Shown here: positions 9,963 through 18,434 of the stretch, piece after piece
Position numbering within the stretch: position 1 is the first letter of the stretch
Layout of the letters: each line of letters starts with the position of its first letter
Source of the DNA: Paraburkholderia diazotrophica
GTDB lineage: Bacteria; Pseudomonadota; Gammaproteobacteria; Burkholderiales; Burkholderiaceae
Length of the DNA: 64,000 nt
Assembly: GCF_900108945.1 (NCBI RefSeq)
Contig: NZ_FNYE01000004.1
Location: 248,001 to 312,000, forward strand
Reading direction: 5' to 3'
The notes under the pieces: model-generated
Seen by the model: the letters and a program-made list of their open reading frames with translations, nothing else
What the model was told of the DNA's origin: nothing
Databases searched by the model: none
Translations under genes and position numbers: made by a program

Positions 9963-9996
9963 AAAGGCGAATTCTCTGACGAGGATTCGCCTTTTT
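9963..9996 (+). terminator. Rho-independent terminator after argH
   Basis: AAAGGCGAAT (9963-9972) pairs perfectly with ATTCGCCTTT (9985-9994) and runs into a T-rich tract. Confidence 0.85.
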
Positions 9997-10086
9997 CGTT
10001 TCTCATGAGCGCGCGCCACGCACAGCAAAGGCCGGCACCATTCGATACCATCACGATGCAATTGCCCGCACAGGACGCCCATCGTC

Positions 10087-11007
10087 ATGATCATCCGCCC
10101 GCAACTCCACTGGTTCCGCATGCTGCTCGCGTGGCGCGGCTCCGTCCTTCCCGAGCTGCTGCCGCGCCTCGCCCTCATTCTGCTGATCTCGATCGTCGCG
10201 CTCGCCGTGCACGTCCACGTGCTGCATATCAACGTGAACGTCAGCACTACGCCGTTCTCGCTGATCGGCATTGCGCTCGCGATCTTTCTCGGCTTTCGGA
10301 ACAGCGCGAGCTATGACCGCTATTGGGAAGCGCGCAAGCTCTGGGGTCAGCTGCTCAACGAAACGCGCTCGCTCACGCGTCAGGTGCTGACGCTGCCATC
10401 TGCGCGGATCTCCGCGAACGACACGCATGAATTCGTGCAGGTGCTGGGCGCGTTTGCGCATGCGCTGCGTCATCAGCTGAGAGGCACCGATCCGTCGCAG
10501 GATCTGTCGAAAAGGCTCGACACAGCGCTCTTCGAACGCGTCATGATGTCGCGCTATCGGCCCGCGACGATCATGCTGTGGCTCGGCGAATGGGTGCAGC
10601 GTCAGGCGCGCGACGGCAAGCTCGACGCGTGGACGGTTCACGCGATCGACCGCAACCTCAACGGACTGTCGGATGTGATCGGCGGCTGCGAGCGGATCGT
10701 GTCGACGCCGTTGCCGTTCGCGTATTCGGTGATGATTCACCGCACCGTGTACTTCTTCTGCGCAGCGCTGCCGTTCGGCCTCGTGGAGAGCGTCGGCGCG
10801 TTCACGCCTGTCTTCTCAGTGTTCGTCGCGTACACGTTCATGGCGCTCGACGCGATCGCATCGCAGATCGAAGAGCCGTTCGGCACCGACGACAACGACC
10901 TGGCACTCGATGCGCTCTCCGCCACCATCGAAGACGCCGCTCGCGATCTGCTCGCACAGCCGTCGCTGCACAGCGCGGGGTTGAAGGACGACTATCTGCT
11001 CACGTAG
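10087..11007 (+). CDS. Bestrophin-like membrane channel protein
   Basis: The sequence matches the bacterial bestrophin family (PF01062): N-terminal RPQLHWFRMLLAWRGSVLP, two hydrophobic segments, the hallmark LGFRNSASYDRYWEARKLWG stretch, and a second membrane pair around residues 220-260. Length of 306 residues is usual. Bacterial homologues form pentameric ion channels in the inner membrane; ion selectivity cannot be told from sequence alone. It stands alone between argH and the convergent decarboxylase/LprI pair. Confidence 0.88.
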   Translation: MIIRPQLHWFRMLLAWRGSVLPELLPRLALILLISIVALAVHVHVLHINVNVSTTPFSLIGIALAIFLGFRNSASYDRYWEARKLWGQLLNETRSLTRQVLTLPSARISANDTHEFVQVLGAFAHALRHQLRGTDPSQDLSKRLDTALFERVMMSRYRPATIMLWLGEWVQRQARDGKLDAWTVHAIDRNLNGLSDVIGGCERIVSTPLPFAYSVMIHRTVYFFCAALPFGLVESVGAFTPVFSVFVAYTFMALDAIASQIEEPFGTDDNDLALDALSATIEDAARDLLAQPSLHSAGLKDDYLLT

Positions 11008-11031
11008 CGCGTGGGCGTCACACGGCGCGGC

Positions 11032-11769
11032 TCAATCGTTGCCGGCCGTATCGCCCATGCGCTTCAACAGCGCAACGCGCGCGCCGATGATGTCGATTTG
11101 CGTGCGCGCGTCCATCAGCGGAACGGTCGCGTCGCGATACGCGGTCCACGCGCGTTGCGCGCGTGTCAATGTCGAGCGTGCATGCGCGGGCAGCTTCGCG
11201 TGCAGACGCCGGTAATAGCGGTTCAGATCGAACATCGCGTGCTCGCATTGCGCGTCGAACGAACACGCGCGCGGGCGCGTCTTCGGGTCCTGCTTGCCCG
11301 CGTTCGCCGCGACGGTGCGCAGCGCGAGCGCGCGGTCGCGCACGGGCTGCAACTGCATGTCCGCGCCGGCGATCTGGTACGACGTGCCCTGCGTCGTTGC
11401 GAGCACGGCCGCGAGCAGCTTGCCGTCGGCGTCGCGCCACGCCTGCCAGCGGCGCTGGCTCTCTTGCCACTTCTTGCGCTGCGCGTCGGGCACCTTCCCG
11501 AGCACCTGCTGGAACGACTGGTCCATCGACGCTTGCCACGCGAGCCGCGCCGTGTCCGTGCAATGCACCTGCCCCGCCGCCGACGACATGTCAGCGCGCG
11601 CGAGACACGCGCGCATCGACGCGTCGATGGGGTCGGCCGCCGCCGCTTCCGCGCGCGCCGCAGCGGGCGCAAACGTCAGCGCGGCGAGGGGCGCAAGCAC
11701 GCCAAGCAGCGCCGCGCACGCAGCCGCGCGCGCACGCCGCTGAAATCCGAACCGCGGTGCCTGCTTCAT
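11032..11769 (-). CDS. Secreted LprI/DUF1311-type protein with two repeats
   Basis: After a long signal peptide ending near ARAEA there are two related cysteine-containing segments. The first has CLARADMSSAAGQVHC and QRRWQAWRDADG; the second has CSFDAQCEHAMFDLN and QRAWTAYRDATV. This is the lysozyme-inhibitor LprI N-terminal-like domain (DUF1311) present twice, each with a Cys pair likely to form a disulfide in the periplasm. Members of the family include a lysozyme inhibitor, but function is not established for most. The ATG follows the decarboxylase stop by two bases, so the two genes are co-transcribed and probably coupled. Confidence 0.75.
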   Translation of the reverse strand: MKQAPRFGFQRRARAAACAALLGVLAPLAALTFAPAAARAEAAAADPIDASMRACLARADMSSAAGQVHCTDTARLAWQASMDQSFQQVLGKVPDAQRKKWQESQRRWQAWRDADGKLLAAVLATTQGTSYQIAGADMQLQPVRDRALALRTVAANAGKQDPKTRPRACSFDAQCEHAMFDLNRYYRRLHAKLPAHARSTLTRAQRAWTAYRDATVPLMDARTQIDIIGARVALLKRMGDTAGND

Positions 11770-11771
11770 GA

Positions 11772-14054
11772 TCACGAGTCGCGCACGCAGTCGACGAAAT
11801 ACTCGATGCGCCCGTTGATCGTTTCGCCTACGAGGCCGTGGATATCCGTATGAAAGCCCGGGAAGCGCTCGTTGAACTCGCGTGCGAAACGCAGATAGCT
11901 GACGATGGTCTTGTTGAAGCGCTCGCCCGGAATCAGCAGCGGAATGCCCGGCGGATACGGCGTCAACAGGATCGACGTGACGCGGCCTTCGAGTTCGTCG
12001 ATCGGCACGCGGTCGATCTCGCGGTGCGCGAGCTTGGCGAACGCATCGGATGGCTTCATCGCGGGCTCCATGCTCGACAGGTACATCTCGGTCGTCAGGC
12101 GCGCGATGTTGTTCGCGCGATAGACACTGTGGATCTGCTCGCACAGATCGCGCAGCCCGATGCGCTCGTACGCCGGATGCTGTGCGACGAACTCGGGCAA
12201 CACGCGCCACAGCGGCTGGTTGTTGTCGTAGTCGTCCTTGAACTGCTGGAGCTCCGTGACCATCGAGTTCCAGCGGCCCTTCGTAATGCCGATCGTGAAC
12301 ATGATGAAGAACGAGTACAGGCCCGTCTTCTCGACGATGATGCCGTGCTCGGCCAGGTACTTCGTGACGATCGCGGCGGGAATGCCCGTCTCGCCGAATT
12401 CGCCGTCCACGTCGAGTCCCGGCGTGATGATCGTCGCCTTGATCGGGTCGAGCATGTTGAAGCCGTCCGCCAGCGCACCGAAGCCGTGCCAGCGGTCGTT
12501 CGGACGCAGCATCCAGTCGTCGCGCGAGCCGATGCCTTCTTCTGCGAGCTCTTCCGGCCCCCACACCTTGAAGAACCAGTCGTCGCCGTATTCGGCATCG
12601 ACCTTGCGCATCGCGCGGCGGAAGTCGAGCGCTTCCGCAATCGATTCCTCGACCAGCGCCGTGCCGCCCGGCGGCTCCATCATCGCCGCGGCCACGTCGC
12701 ACGACGCGATGATCGCGTACTGCGGGCTCGTCGACGTATGCATCAGATACGCCTCGTTGAAACGGTGGCGGTCGAACGTGCTGTTCTCGGAGTCCTGCAC
12801 GAGGATCTGCGAGGCCTGCGAGATGCCCGCGAGCAGCTTGTGCGTCGAGTGCGTCGCGAACACGAGCGCGCCTGTGCGCGGACGGCCCGCGCCGATCGCA
12901 TGCATGTCCTGATAGAACTCGTGGAACTCGGCGTGCGGCAGCCATGCCTCGTCGAAGTGCAGCGTGTCGAGCATGTCGCCGAGCAGGTCCTTGATCATCT
13001 CGACGTTGTAGATCACGCCGTCATACGTGCTCTGCGTGATCGTCAGGATGCGCGGCTTGAGGTTCGGGTTCTTCGCGAGCGCTTCGCGTGCGAACGGATT
13101 CGCTTCGATCTTCTTGCGGATGTTTTCCGGCTTGAACTCGTCGCGCGGAATCGGCCCGATGATGCCGAAGTGATTGCGCGTCGGCGTGAGGAACACGGGA
13201 ATTGCACCCGTCATCGTGATCGCGTGCAGGATCGACTTGTGGCAGTTGCGGTCGACGAGCACGATGTCGCCGGGCGCGACGGTCGCGTGCCAGACGATCT
13301 TGTTCGACGTGGACGTGCCGTTGGTCACGAAGAACAGATGGTCTGCGCTGAAGATCCGCGCCGCGTTGCGCTCGGAAGCAGCAACGGGACCCGTGTGGTC
13401 GAGCAGCTGGCCGAGTTCGTCGACGGCATTGCAGACGTCCGCGCGCAGCATGTTCTCGCCGAAGAACTGATGGAACATCTGGCCAAGCGGATTCTTCAGG
13501 AACGCGACGCCGCCCGAATGGCCAGGACAGTGCCACGAGTACGAGCCTTCGTCCGCGTACTGCACCAGCTCCTTGAAGAATGGCGGCGCGAGCGAATCCA
13601 GATACACCTTCGCCTCGCGGATGATGTGGCGCGCGACGAACTCCGGCGTGTCCTCGAACATGTGGATGAAGCCGTGCAGCTCGCGCAGGATGTCGTTCGG
13701 CAGATGGCGCGACGTGCGCGTTTCGCCGTACAGGAAGATCGGGATGTCCGCGTTGCGGCGGCGGACGGCCGCGACGAACGCGCGCAGGTCGATGATCGCG
13801 GGCGCCAGCTCGGGCACCTGGCCGTCGCCGTTCTCGACGTACGGCAGCAGCTCGTCGTCGTCGATCGACAGGATGAAGCACGACGCGCGGCTCGACTGCT
13901 GCGCGAACGAGGTCAGATCGCCATAGCTCGTGAGACCCAGCACTTCCGCGCCTTCTTTCTCGATAGCCTCGGCAAGCGCCCGGATGCCGGAACCGGAGAT
14001 GTTCTCGGAGCGGAAATCTTCGTCGATGATGACGACGGGAAAACGAAACTTCAT
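11772..14054 (-). CDS. PLP-dependent Orn/Lys/Arg decarboxylase, class-I type
   Basis: A fold-type-I basic amino-acid decarboxylase of 760 residues, near the length of E. coli AdiA (about 755) and longer than LdcI/CadA (about 715). It has an N-terminal response-regulator-like wing (VVIIDEDFRSENISGSG), a PLP core with HSTHKLLAGISQ carrying the Schiff-base lysine, DEAWLPHAEFH for PLP-ring contacts, and a C-terminal domain with LLTPYPPGIPLLIPGE. It would convert arginine, lysine or ornithine to the amine and consume a proton. Substrate choice cannot be settled by eye. No antiporter gene lies beside it, which argues against a classical acid-resistance pair. It is followed at two bases by the LprI-like gene. 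Confidence 0.9.
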   Translation of the reverse strand: MKFRFPVVIIDEDFRSENISGSGIRALAEAIEKEGAEVLGLTSYGDLTSFAQQSSRASCFILSIDDDELLPYVENGDGQVPELAPAIIDLRAFVAAVRRRNADIPIFLYGETRTSRHLPNDILRELHGFIHMFEDTPEFVARHIIREAKVYLDSLAPPFFKELVQYADEGSYSWHCPGHSGGVAFLKNPLGQMFHQFFGENMLRADVCNAVDELGQLLDHTGPVAASERNAARIFSADHLFFVTNGTSTSNKIVWHATVAPGDIVLVDRNCHKSILHAITMTGAIPVFLTPTRNHFGIIGPIPRDEFKPENIRKKIEANPFAREALAKNPNLKPRILTITQSTYDGVIYNVEMIKDLLGDMLDTLHFDEAWLPHAEFHEFYQDMHAIGAGRPRTGALVFATHSTHKLLAGISQASQILVQDSENSTFDRHRFNEAYLMHTSTSPQYAIIASCDVAAAMMEPPGGTALVEESIAEALDFRRAMRKVDAEYGDDWFFKVWGPEELAEEGIGSRDDWMLRPNDRWHGFGALADGFNMLDPIKATIITPGLDVDGEFGETGIPAAIVTKYLAEHGIIVEKTGLYSFFIMFTIGITKGRWNSMVTELQQFKDDYDNNQPLWRVLPEFVAQHPAYERIGLRDLCEQIHSVYRANNIARLTTEMYLSSMEPAMKPSDAFAKLAHREIDRVPIDELEGRVTSILLTPYPPGIPLLIPGERFNKTIVSYLRFAREFNERFPGFHTDIHGLVGETINGRIEYFVDCVRDS

Positions 14055-14137
14055 GGGCGATTCTCCAAAAAGAACGACCGCTGCTTAGTGATGCGCAGCG
14101 GTCACCTGGATAGCGGGTGATTCAATGCGCGTTATCG

Positions 14138-14707
14138 TTACGTCTTAGGCAACGTCACGCCATGCTGACCTTGGTACTTGCCGCCGCGATCCGCGTAGGA
14201 TACGTCGCAAATCTCGTCGCTTTCGAAGAACAGCACCTGCGCAACGCCTTCATTCGCGTAGATTTTCGCAGGCAATGGTGTCGTATTTGAGAATTCGAGC
14301 GTGACGTGCCCTTCCCATTCCGGTTCGAACGGCGTCACGTTGACGATGATGCCGCAACGCGCGTACGTCGACTTGCCGAGGCACACCGTCAGCACGCTGC
14401 GCGGAATGCGGAAATATTCGACCGTCCGGGCGAGCGCGAACGAGTTGGGCGGGATGATGCAGACGTCGCCCTTGAAATCGACAAACGACTTCTCGTCGAA
14501 GTTCTTCGGATCGACGATCGTCGAATTGATGTTCGTGAAGATCTTGAATTCGTCGGCACAGCGAATGTCGTAGCCGTAGCTCGATGTGCCATAGCTGACG
14601 ATCTTGCGACCGTCTTCCGTCGCGCGCACCTGATTCGGCGCGAACGGCTCGATCATCTTGTGCTCTTCGGCCATGCGCCGGATCCACTTGTCGGATTTGA
14701 TGCTCAT
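14138..14707 (-). CDS. dcd: dCTP deaminase
   Basis: This enzyme deaminates dCTP to dUTP, feeding thymidylate synthesis. The 189-residue product begins [12 protein letters not shown] and contains [13 protein letters not shown], the [12 protein letters not shown] active-site segment and the [16 protein letters not shown] block with the catalytic glutamate. Length and ends match the family exactly. A TAAAAT element reading on the minus strand (14799-14794) may be its -10 box. It precedes the decarboxylase gene on the same strand but is separated by 83 bases. Confidence 0.96.
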   Translation of the reverse strand: MSIKSDKWIRRMAEEHKMIEPFAPNQVRATEDGRKIVSYGTSSYGYDIRCADEFKIFTNINSTIVDPKNFDEKSFVDFKGDVCIIPPNSFALARTVEYFRIPRSVLTVCLGKSTYARCGIIVNVTPFEPEWEGHVTLEFSNTTPLPAKIYANEGVAQVLFFESDEICDVSYADRGGKYQGQHGVTLPKT

Positions 14708-15012
14708 AGGTGAACGCTGCTGACGGGTTGTATCGGGCCGGCAGACGCTTGCGCGCCGCTCACGGAGCGTGCGCCGCCGGACGAAAGGCGCTTATTTTAC
14801 GCGATCACGGCATGTGTGCCCGATGCGGCGTATATCGCGTCTGCCGAGGCGCTTTGCTTCGTGCGTTCGCCGGAAAAACGGCCGCGACGGTTCCGGATGA
14901 ATGAGCAGGGAACGACGGACGGAGGACGATGGATTCGCGCGCTGCACAAACGATTGGCCGATGCGGCGCAACGACGGGCGGTGCGCAACGCCATCGTGTG
15001 AACAACAGGAAG
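14708..15012. other. Intergenic region upstream of dcd
   Basis: A 305-base stretch between the dcd start and the end of the SodC-like gene, both on the minus strand. It should hold the dcd promoter (TAAAAT, minus strand, 14799-14794). Short open frames exist on both strands but have no ribosome-binding sites or recognisable products. No RNA gene is seen. Confidence 0.45.
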
Positions 15013-15543
15013 TTACGGGCGGATCAGCCCGCATGCGATCGCGGGGCCGGCGCTGTGCTGCGGATAAGCGTAAGGATCAGACGCGTCGCGATGCAGCAGC
15101 ACGGCGCGCTGCATCACGGAACGCACGCCGTCGAGCGATACGTCCGGCGCGACGACGAAGCCTGCCGCCACGCCCGCTGCGTCCGCGTGAATATTGCCGA
15201 GATCGCCTTCGACGCGCGCGCCGATCTTCAGGCGCTCCGCCGCCGGCGCAAATATGGCGCCTGCGCCCGAGCCGTCGGCGGAATTGCAGTCGCCGCGTTC
15301 ATGGACTTGCAGCGCGTGATCGCTGTTCGGCGGCAGCCCTGTCAGGTTGTAGGTCACTTGCACGCCGTCCGAGTGCTCGATGAACGTGACCATGCCGCGC
15401 GCGTTGTTGCCGAGCGTCGGCAGCAACTGCGCGTCTGCGCGTTTCTCCTGTGGCCTCAGGAAGCTGCACCCCAATAACAGGACACAGGTCGCAGCCAGGA
15501 CGATGCCTGTCTTGATCGCCTCGCCGCCGATTCGTTTTCTCAT
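15013..15543 (-). CDS. SodC-like lipoprotein with most metal ligands lost
   Basis: The 176-residue product has a lipobox (VLLLGC, Cys26) and then a Cu/Zn superoxide dismutase-like fold: YNLTGLPPNSDHALQVHERGDC, EGDLGNIHAD, RAVLLHRDASD and a terminal IACGLI. Against the usual HGFHIH, GGHxxP and HxGDL motifs, the first copper histidine is Gln79, the bridging histidine is Ile97, and the zinc histidines are missing. His81, His151, Asp114 and the disulfide cysteines remain. Catalytic dismutase activity is therefore unlikely; a structural or partial metal-binding role is inferred. A good AAGAGGA ribosome-binding site precedes the ATG at 15543. Confidence 0.8.
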   Translation of the reverse strand: MRKRIGGEAIKTGIVLAATCVLLLGCSFLRPQEKRADAQLLPTLGNNARGMVTFIEHSDGVQVTYNLTGLPPNSDHALQVHERGDCNSADGSGAGAIFAPAAERLKIGARVEGDLGNIHADAAGVAAGFVVAPDVSLDGVRSVMQRAVLLHRDASDPYAYPQHSAGPAIACGLIRP

Positions 15544-15767
15544 GCGATCCTCTTGTCGAGCGCCGGCCGTCCCCGCGACCGCGTTGCCGGACCTGATGAA
15601 GCCGACATGATACCGCGAGCGGGCCCGCATTCAGACCCCTTTCAACCCGCCTCCTGTCTACCTGTTCGGCCGACTGGCCTAGTCGGCCAGCCGGGTTGTG
15701 CCGCGCGCCGCGCCGCGCGCCGCCGCTGCGCGACGTCCCGATCGCGCAACGGCCGGCACAGTGCCCC

Positions 15768-16856
15768 TTACGTGTTCTGCACGACGATGGTCGGGAACTT
15801 CGAGCTCATGTCGCGCGCACGTTCGGCGATGTGAATCGCAACCTTGCGGGCAATCGTCCGATAGATCTCGGCAACGCGGCCATCCGGGTCCGCGACCACC
15901 GTCGGATGACCCGAATCGGCCTGCTCGCGGATCGCGATGTCGAGCGGCAGACTGCCGAGCACGTCGACACCGTATTCCTTCGACATCCGCTCGGCGCCGC
16001 CCGAGCCGAAGATATGCTCTTCGTGGCCGCAGTTCGAGCAGATATGCAGCCCCATGTTCTCGACGATGCCGAGAATCGGAATGCCGACCTTCTCGAACAT
16101 TTTCAGGCCCTTCTTCGCGTCGAGCAGCGCGATGTCCTGCGGCGTCGTGACGATCACGGCGCCCGTCACGGGCACGCGCTGCGACAGCGTCAGCTGAATG
16201 TCGCCCGTGCCCGGCGGCATGTCGACGATCAGATAATCGAGATCCTTCCAGTTGGTCTGCCGCAGCAGTTGCTCGAGCGCGGACGTGGCCATCGGGCCGC
16301 GCCATACCATCGGGTTGTCCTGCTCGATCAGAAAGCCGATCGAGTTCGCCTGCACGCCGTGGCCCGCCAGCGGGTTCATCGACTGGCCGTCAGGCGACTC
16401 GGGGCGGCCTTCGATGCCGAGCATCATCGGCAGCGAAGGGCCGTAGATATCCGCATCGAGAATGCCCACCGATGCGCCTTCGCTCGCGAGCGCGAGCGCC
16501 AGATTGACGGCCGTCGTGCTCTTGCCGACGCCGCCCTTGCCCGACGCGACGGCGACGATGTTCTTCACATTGGGCAACAGTTTCACGCCGCGCTGCACGG
16601 TATGCGCGGCGATGTCCTGCGATACCTGCACGCGCGCTTCGGCGACGCCCGGCACGCCGCGCAGCGCATCGGCGACGAGCGCGCGGATCGTGTCGAACTG
16701 GCGCCTGGCCGGATAGCCGAGTACCACGTCGACGCTGACCATGGCACCATCGACGGTGACGTTCTTGAAATTTTTAGCCGCGGCGAAAGGACGCTGCGTG
16801 TTGGGGTCGGTGATGGCTGCGAGGGCCGCGTCTATCAAAGCCCGATCGATGCTCAT
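15768..16856 (-). CDS. mrp: Mrp/NBP35-family ATP-binding iron-sulfur carrier (ApbC)
   Basis: The 362-residue protein has an N-terminal MIP18/DUF59 domain (about residues 1-85), a deviant Walker A (GKGGVGKSTT) near residue 105 and a CSNCG pair near the C-terminal third that would bridge an Fe-S cluster in the dimer. Members carry and hand over Fe-S clusters in the cytoplasm. The ATG at 16856 gives the family N terminus MSIDRALIDAAL. It is a monocistronic gene divergent from the OmpA-like lipoprotein, and lies near metG as in many betaproteobacteria. Confidence 0.93.
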   Translation of the reverse strand: MSIDRALIDAALAAITDPNTQRPFAAAKNFKNVTVDGAMVSVDVVLGYPARRQFDTIRALVADALRGVPGVAEARVQVSQDIAAHTVQRGVKLLPNVKNIVAVASGKGGVGKSTTAVNLALALASEGASVGILDADIYGPSLPMMLGIEGRPESPDGQSMNPLAGHGVQANSIGFLIEQDNPMVWRGPMATSALEQLLRQTNWKDLDYLIVDMPPGTGDIQLTLSQRVPVTGAVIVTTPQDIALLDAKKGLKMFEKVGIPILGIVENMGLHICSNCGHEEHIFGSGGAERMSKEYGVDVLGSLPLDIAIREQADSGHPTVVADPDGRVAEIYRTIARKVAIHIAERARDMSSKFPTIVVQNT

Positions 16857-17136
16857 TGAGTCTCCGTGGGAACGCTCGGCGCGGCGCGCGATCGAAGGAT
16901 GCGCGACACGCCGGAAATATTGAAAGAAATTGTTAGCCGGCATTGCCTAAAACCTGTCTCATTGGCACGCTTGCCGCGCAAGTTTGCTATAGGGCCGAAT
17001 CGTCGCTGACTCAGTCGTCATTGTAGTGGCTGGCGCCGGGGCTTGCCGGAAGACCCTTTCCGGCTATCGGCGCGATCGCGAGCCCTGCATCTGTGTGTCG
17101 ACTGTCTCACTCAAGTCTTACTCAAGAGGACTCAAA

Positions 17137-17787
17137 ATGAATGCAAAAATCATGACGCGCCTGTCGGCGTTGGCTATCGTTGGCGCGCTGCTCGGCGGCT
17201 GTGCAACCGAGCAGGGCACCAACACGGCCGTCGGTACAGGGGTCGGTGCGGGCACGGGCGCCGCGCTTGGCGCGATCTTCGGCGGCGGCAAGGGCGCGGC
17301 GATCGGCGCGGGCGTCGGCGCGGCGGTCGGCGGCGTCACGGGCTACAACTGGCAGAACATCAAGAACAAGCTGTCAGGCGCGACGAAGGGCACGGGCACG
17401 CAGATCAGCGAGCAGCCCGACGGCTCGCTCAAGCTGAACATCCCGAGCTCGGTCACGTTCGATACGAACAGCTACGCGATCAAGCCGTCGTTCGCGCCTG
17501 TGCTTACGCAGGTCGCGCAAACGCTGAACCAGAACCCGGAAGTGGTTGCGCAAGTCGTGGGCCACACCGACAGCACAGGCCAACCGGCCTATAACCAGAC
17601 GCTCTCCGTCAATCGCGCGCAAAGCGTGACGAACGCGCTGGCGCAGGACGGCGTCGCGTCGCAGCGCCTGTCGGCTTCGGGCATGGGCGCGAACCAGCCG
17701 ATCGCTGACAACAACACGGAAGCGGGCCGTGCGCAAAACCGCCGCGTCGAAATCTATCTGCGCGCCATGGCGCAGCACGCGCAATAA
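17137..17787 (+). CDS. OmpA-family outer-membrane lipoprotein with glycine zipper
   Basis: A signal peptide ends in the lipobox LLGGC, giving a lipidated cysteine at about residue 23. Next comes a glycine-zipper region (GVGAGTGAALGAIFGGGKGAAIGAGVGAAVGG), then an OmpA C-terminal peptidoglycan-binding domain with VTFDTNSYAIKP, GHTDSTGQ and NRRVEIYL. Length of 216 residues matches YiaD-like proteins. It probably anchors the outer membrane to the cell wall. The ATG has an AAGAGGA ribosome-binding site. A terminator is not found until about 235 bases downstream. Confidence 0.9.
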   Translation: MNAKIMTRLSALAIVGALLGGCATEQGTNTAVGTGVGAGTGAALGAIFGGGKGAAIGAGVGAAVGGVTGYNWQNIKNKLSGATKGTGTQISEQPDGSLKLNIPSSVTFDTNSYAIKPSFAPVLTQVAQTLNQNPEVVAQVVGHTDSTGQPAYNQTLSVNRAQSVTNALAQDGVASQRLSASGMGANQPIADNNTEAGRAQNRRVEIYLRAMAQHAQ

Positions 17788-18434
17788 GGACTGTGAGGAA
17801 AGGACGGGTTCTGCGTCGCGGAGTCCGTCCAGACAGGCTTGAGCGGGAACGGAAAGGCATCGCCCGCGGCCCCTGGCCGAAGCGACCCGAAGCGCCTCGA
17901 AGCAGGCCGCACAAGCGGTTCGAAAATTTTTTCGAACTCTTCTGAAATTCCGCTGTCTGTCTTTACGGTACGTGTGCGGCGATGCCGCCGCGTCACCATT
18001 CTCCTCTTGTCGTTGTTGCTCCGGGGCCATAGCCCCGGTTTTTTTGCCTGCTCTGCGTCCCCTTCCGCGTAACGCCGCGCACTGCAAATGGGTGCATCGC
18101 GACCTTATTCGCATGTGCTCGACCGCGCGATGCATTCAATGTGAACGCAACGCGACTTCGCTCTGCGCACTTCTGCGCACCCAAACGAGCGCGACACGCC
18201 TCACCGCTAAATTGCCGCTAAATGCCCGCGCTCATCTGCGCGCTGCCTCGCTTGATCCACGCTGGTAAAATCGGCGATTCGGGCCGGTTTTACGCGCGAC
18301 GACAATCCGCGAAGCCGCGTTCGACAACCCGAGCTGCACGAGCGGACACCCCGCCCGTGTGGTCCTGGGCGCAGCGCCGTCCGCGTTGACGTTGTGACGG
18401 CCGCCCGTACCTTCCGCCAGTCCATAGAACCCAC
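17788..18434. other. Long intergenic region between the OmpA-like gene and metG
   Basis: A 647-base stretch. It contains a palindromic GTTCGAAAA/TTTTCGAAC hairpin (17918-17937), a strong terminator (18021-18045) and, upstream of metG, a TAAAAT element at 18266-18271 that may be its -10 box. The 235 bases between the lipoprotein stop and the terminator form an unusually long 3' untranslated region and could include a processed small RNA. No open frame here is convincing. Confidence 0.5.
18021..18045 (+). terminator. Rho-independent terminator
   Basis: CCGGGGC (18021-18027), a four-base loop, GCCCCGG (18032-18038) and seven T residues. It ends the transcript of the OmpA-like gene. Confidence 0.9.

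Noticed and set aside
11838..14120. 760-residue plus-strand open frame opposite the decarboxylase gene
   Set aside because: It mirrors the decarboxylase frame and has the Arg-rich composition of GC-driven shadows.
15013..15543. Ordinary active Cu/Zn superoxide dismutase
   Set aside because: The copper, bridging and zinc histidines needed for catalysis are largely absent.
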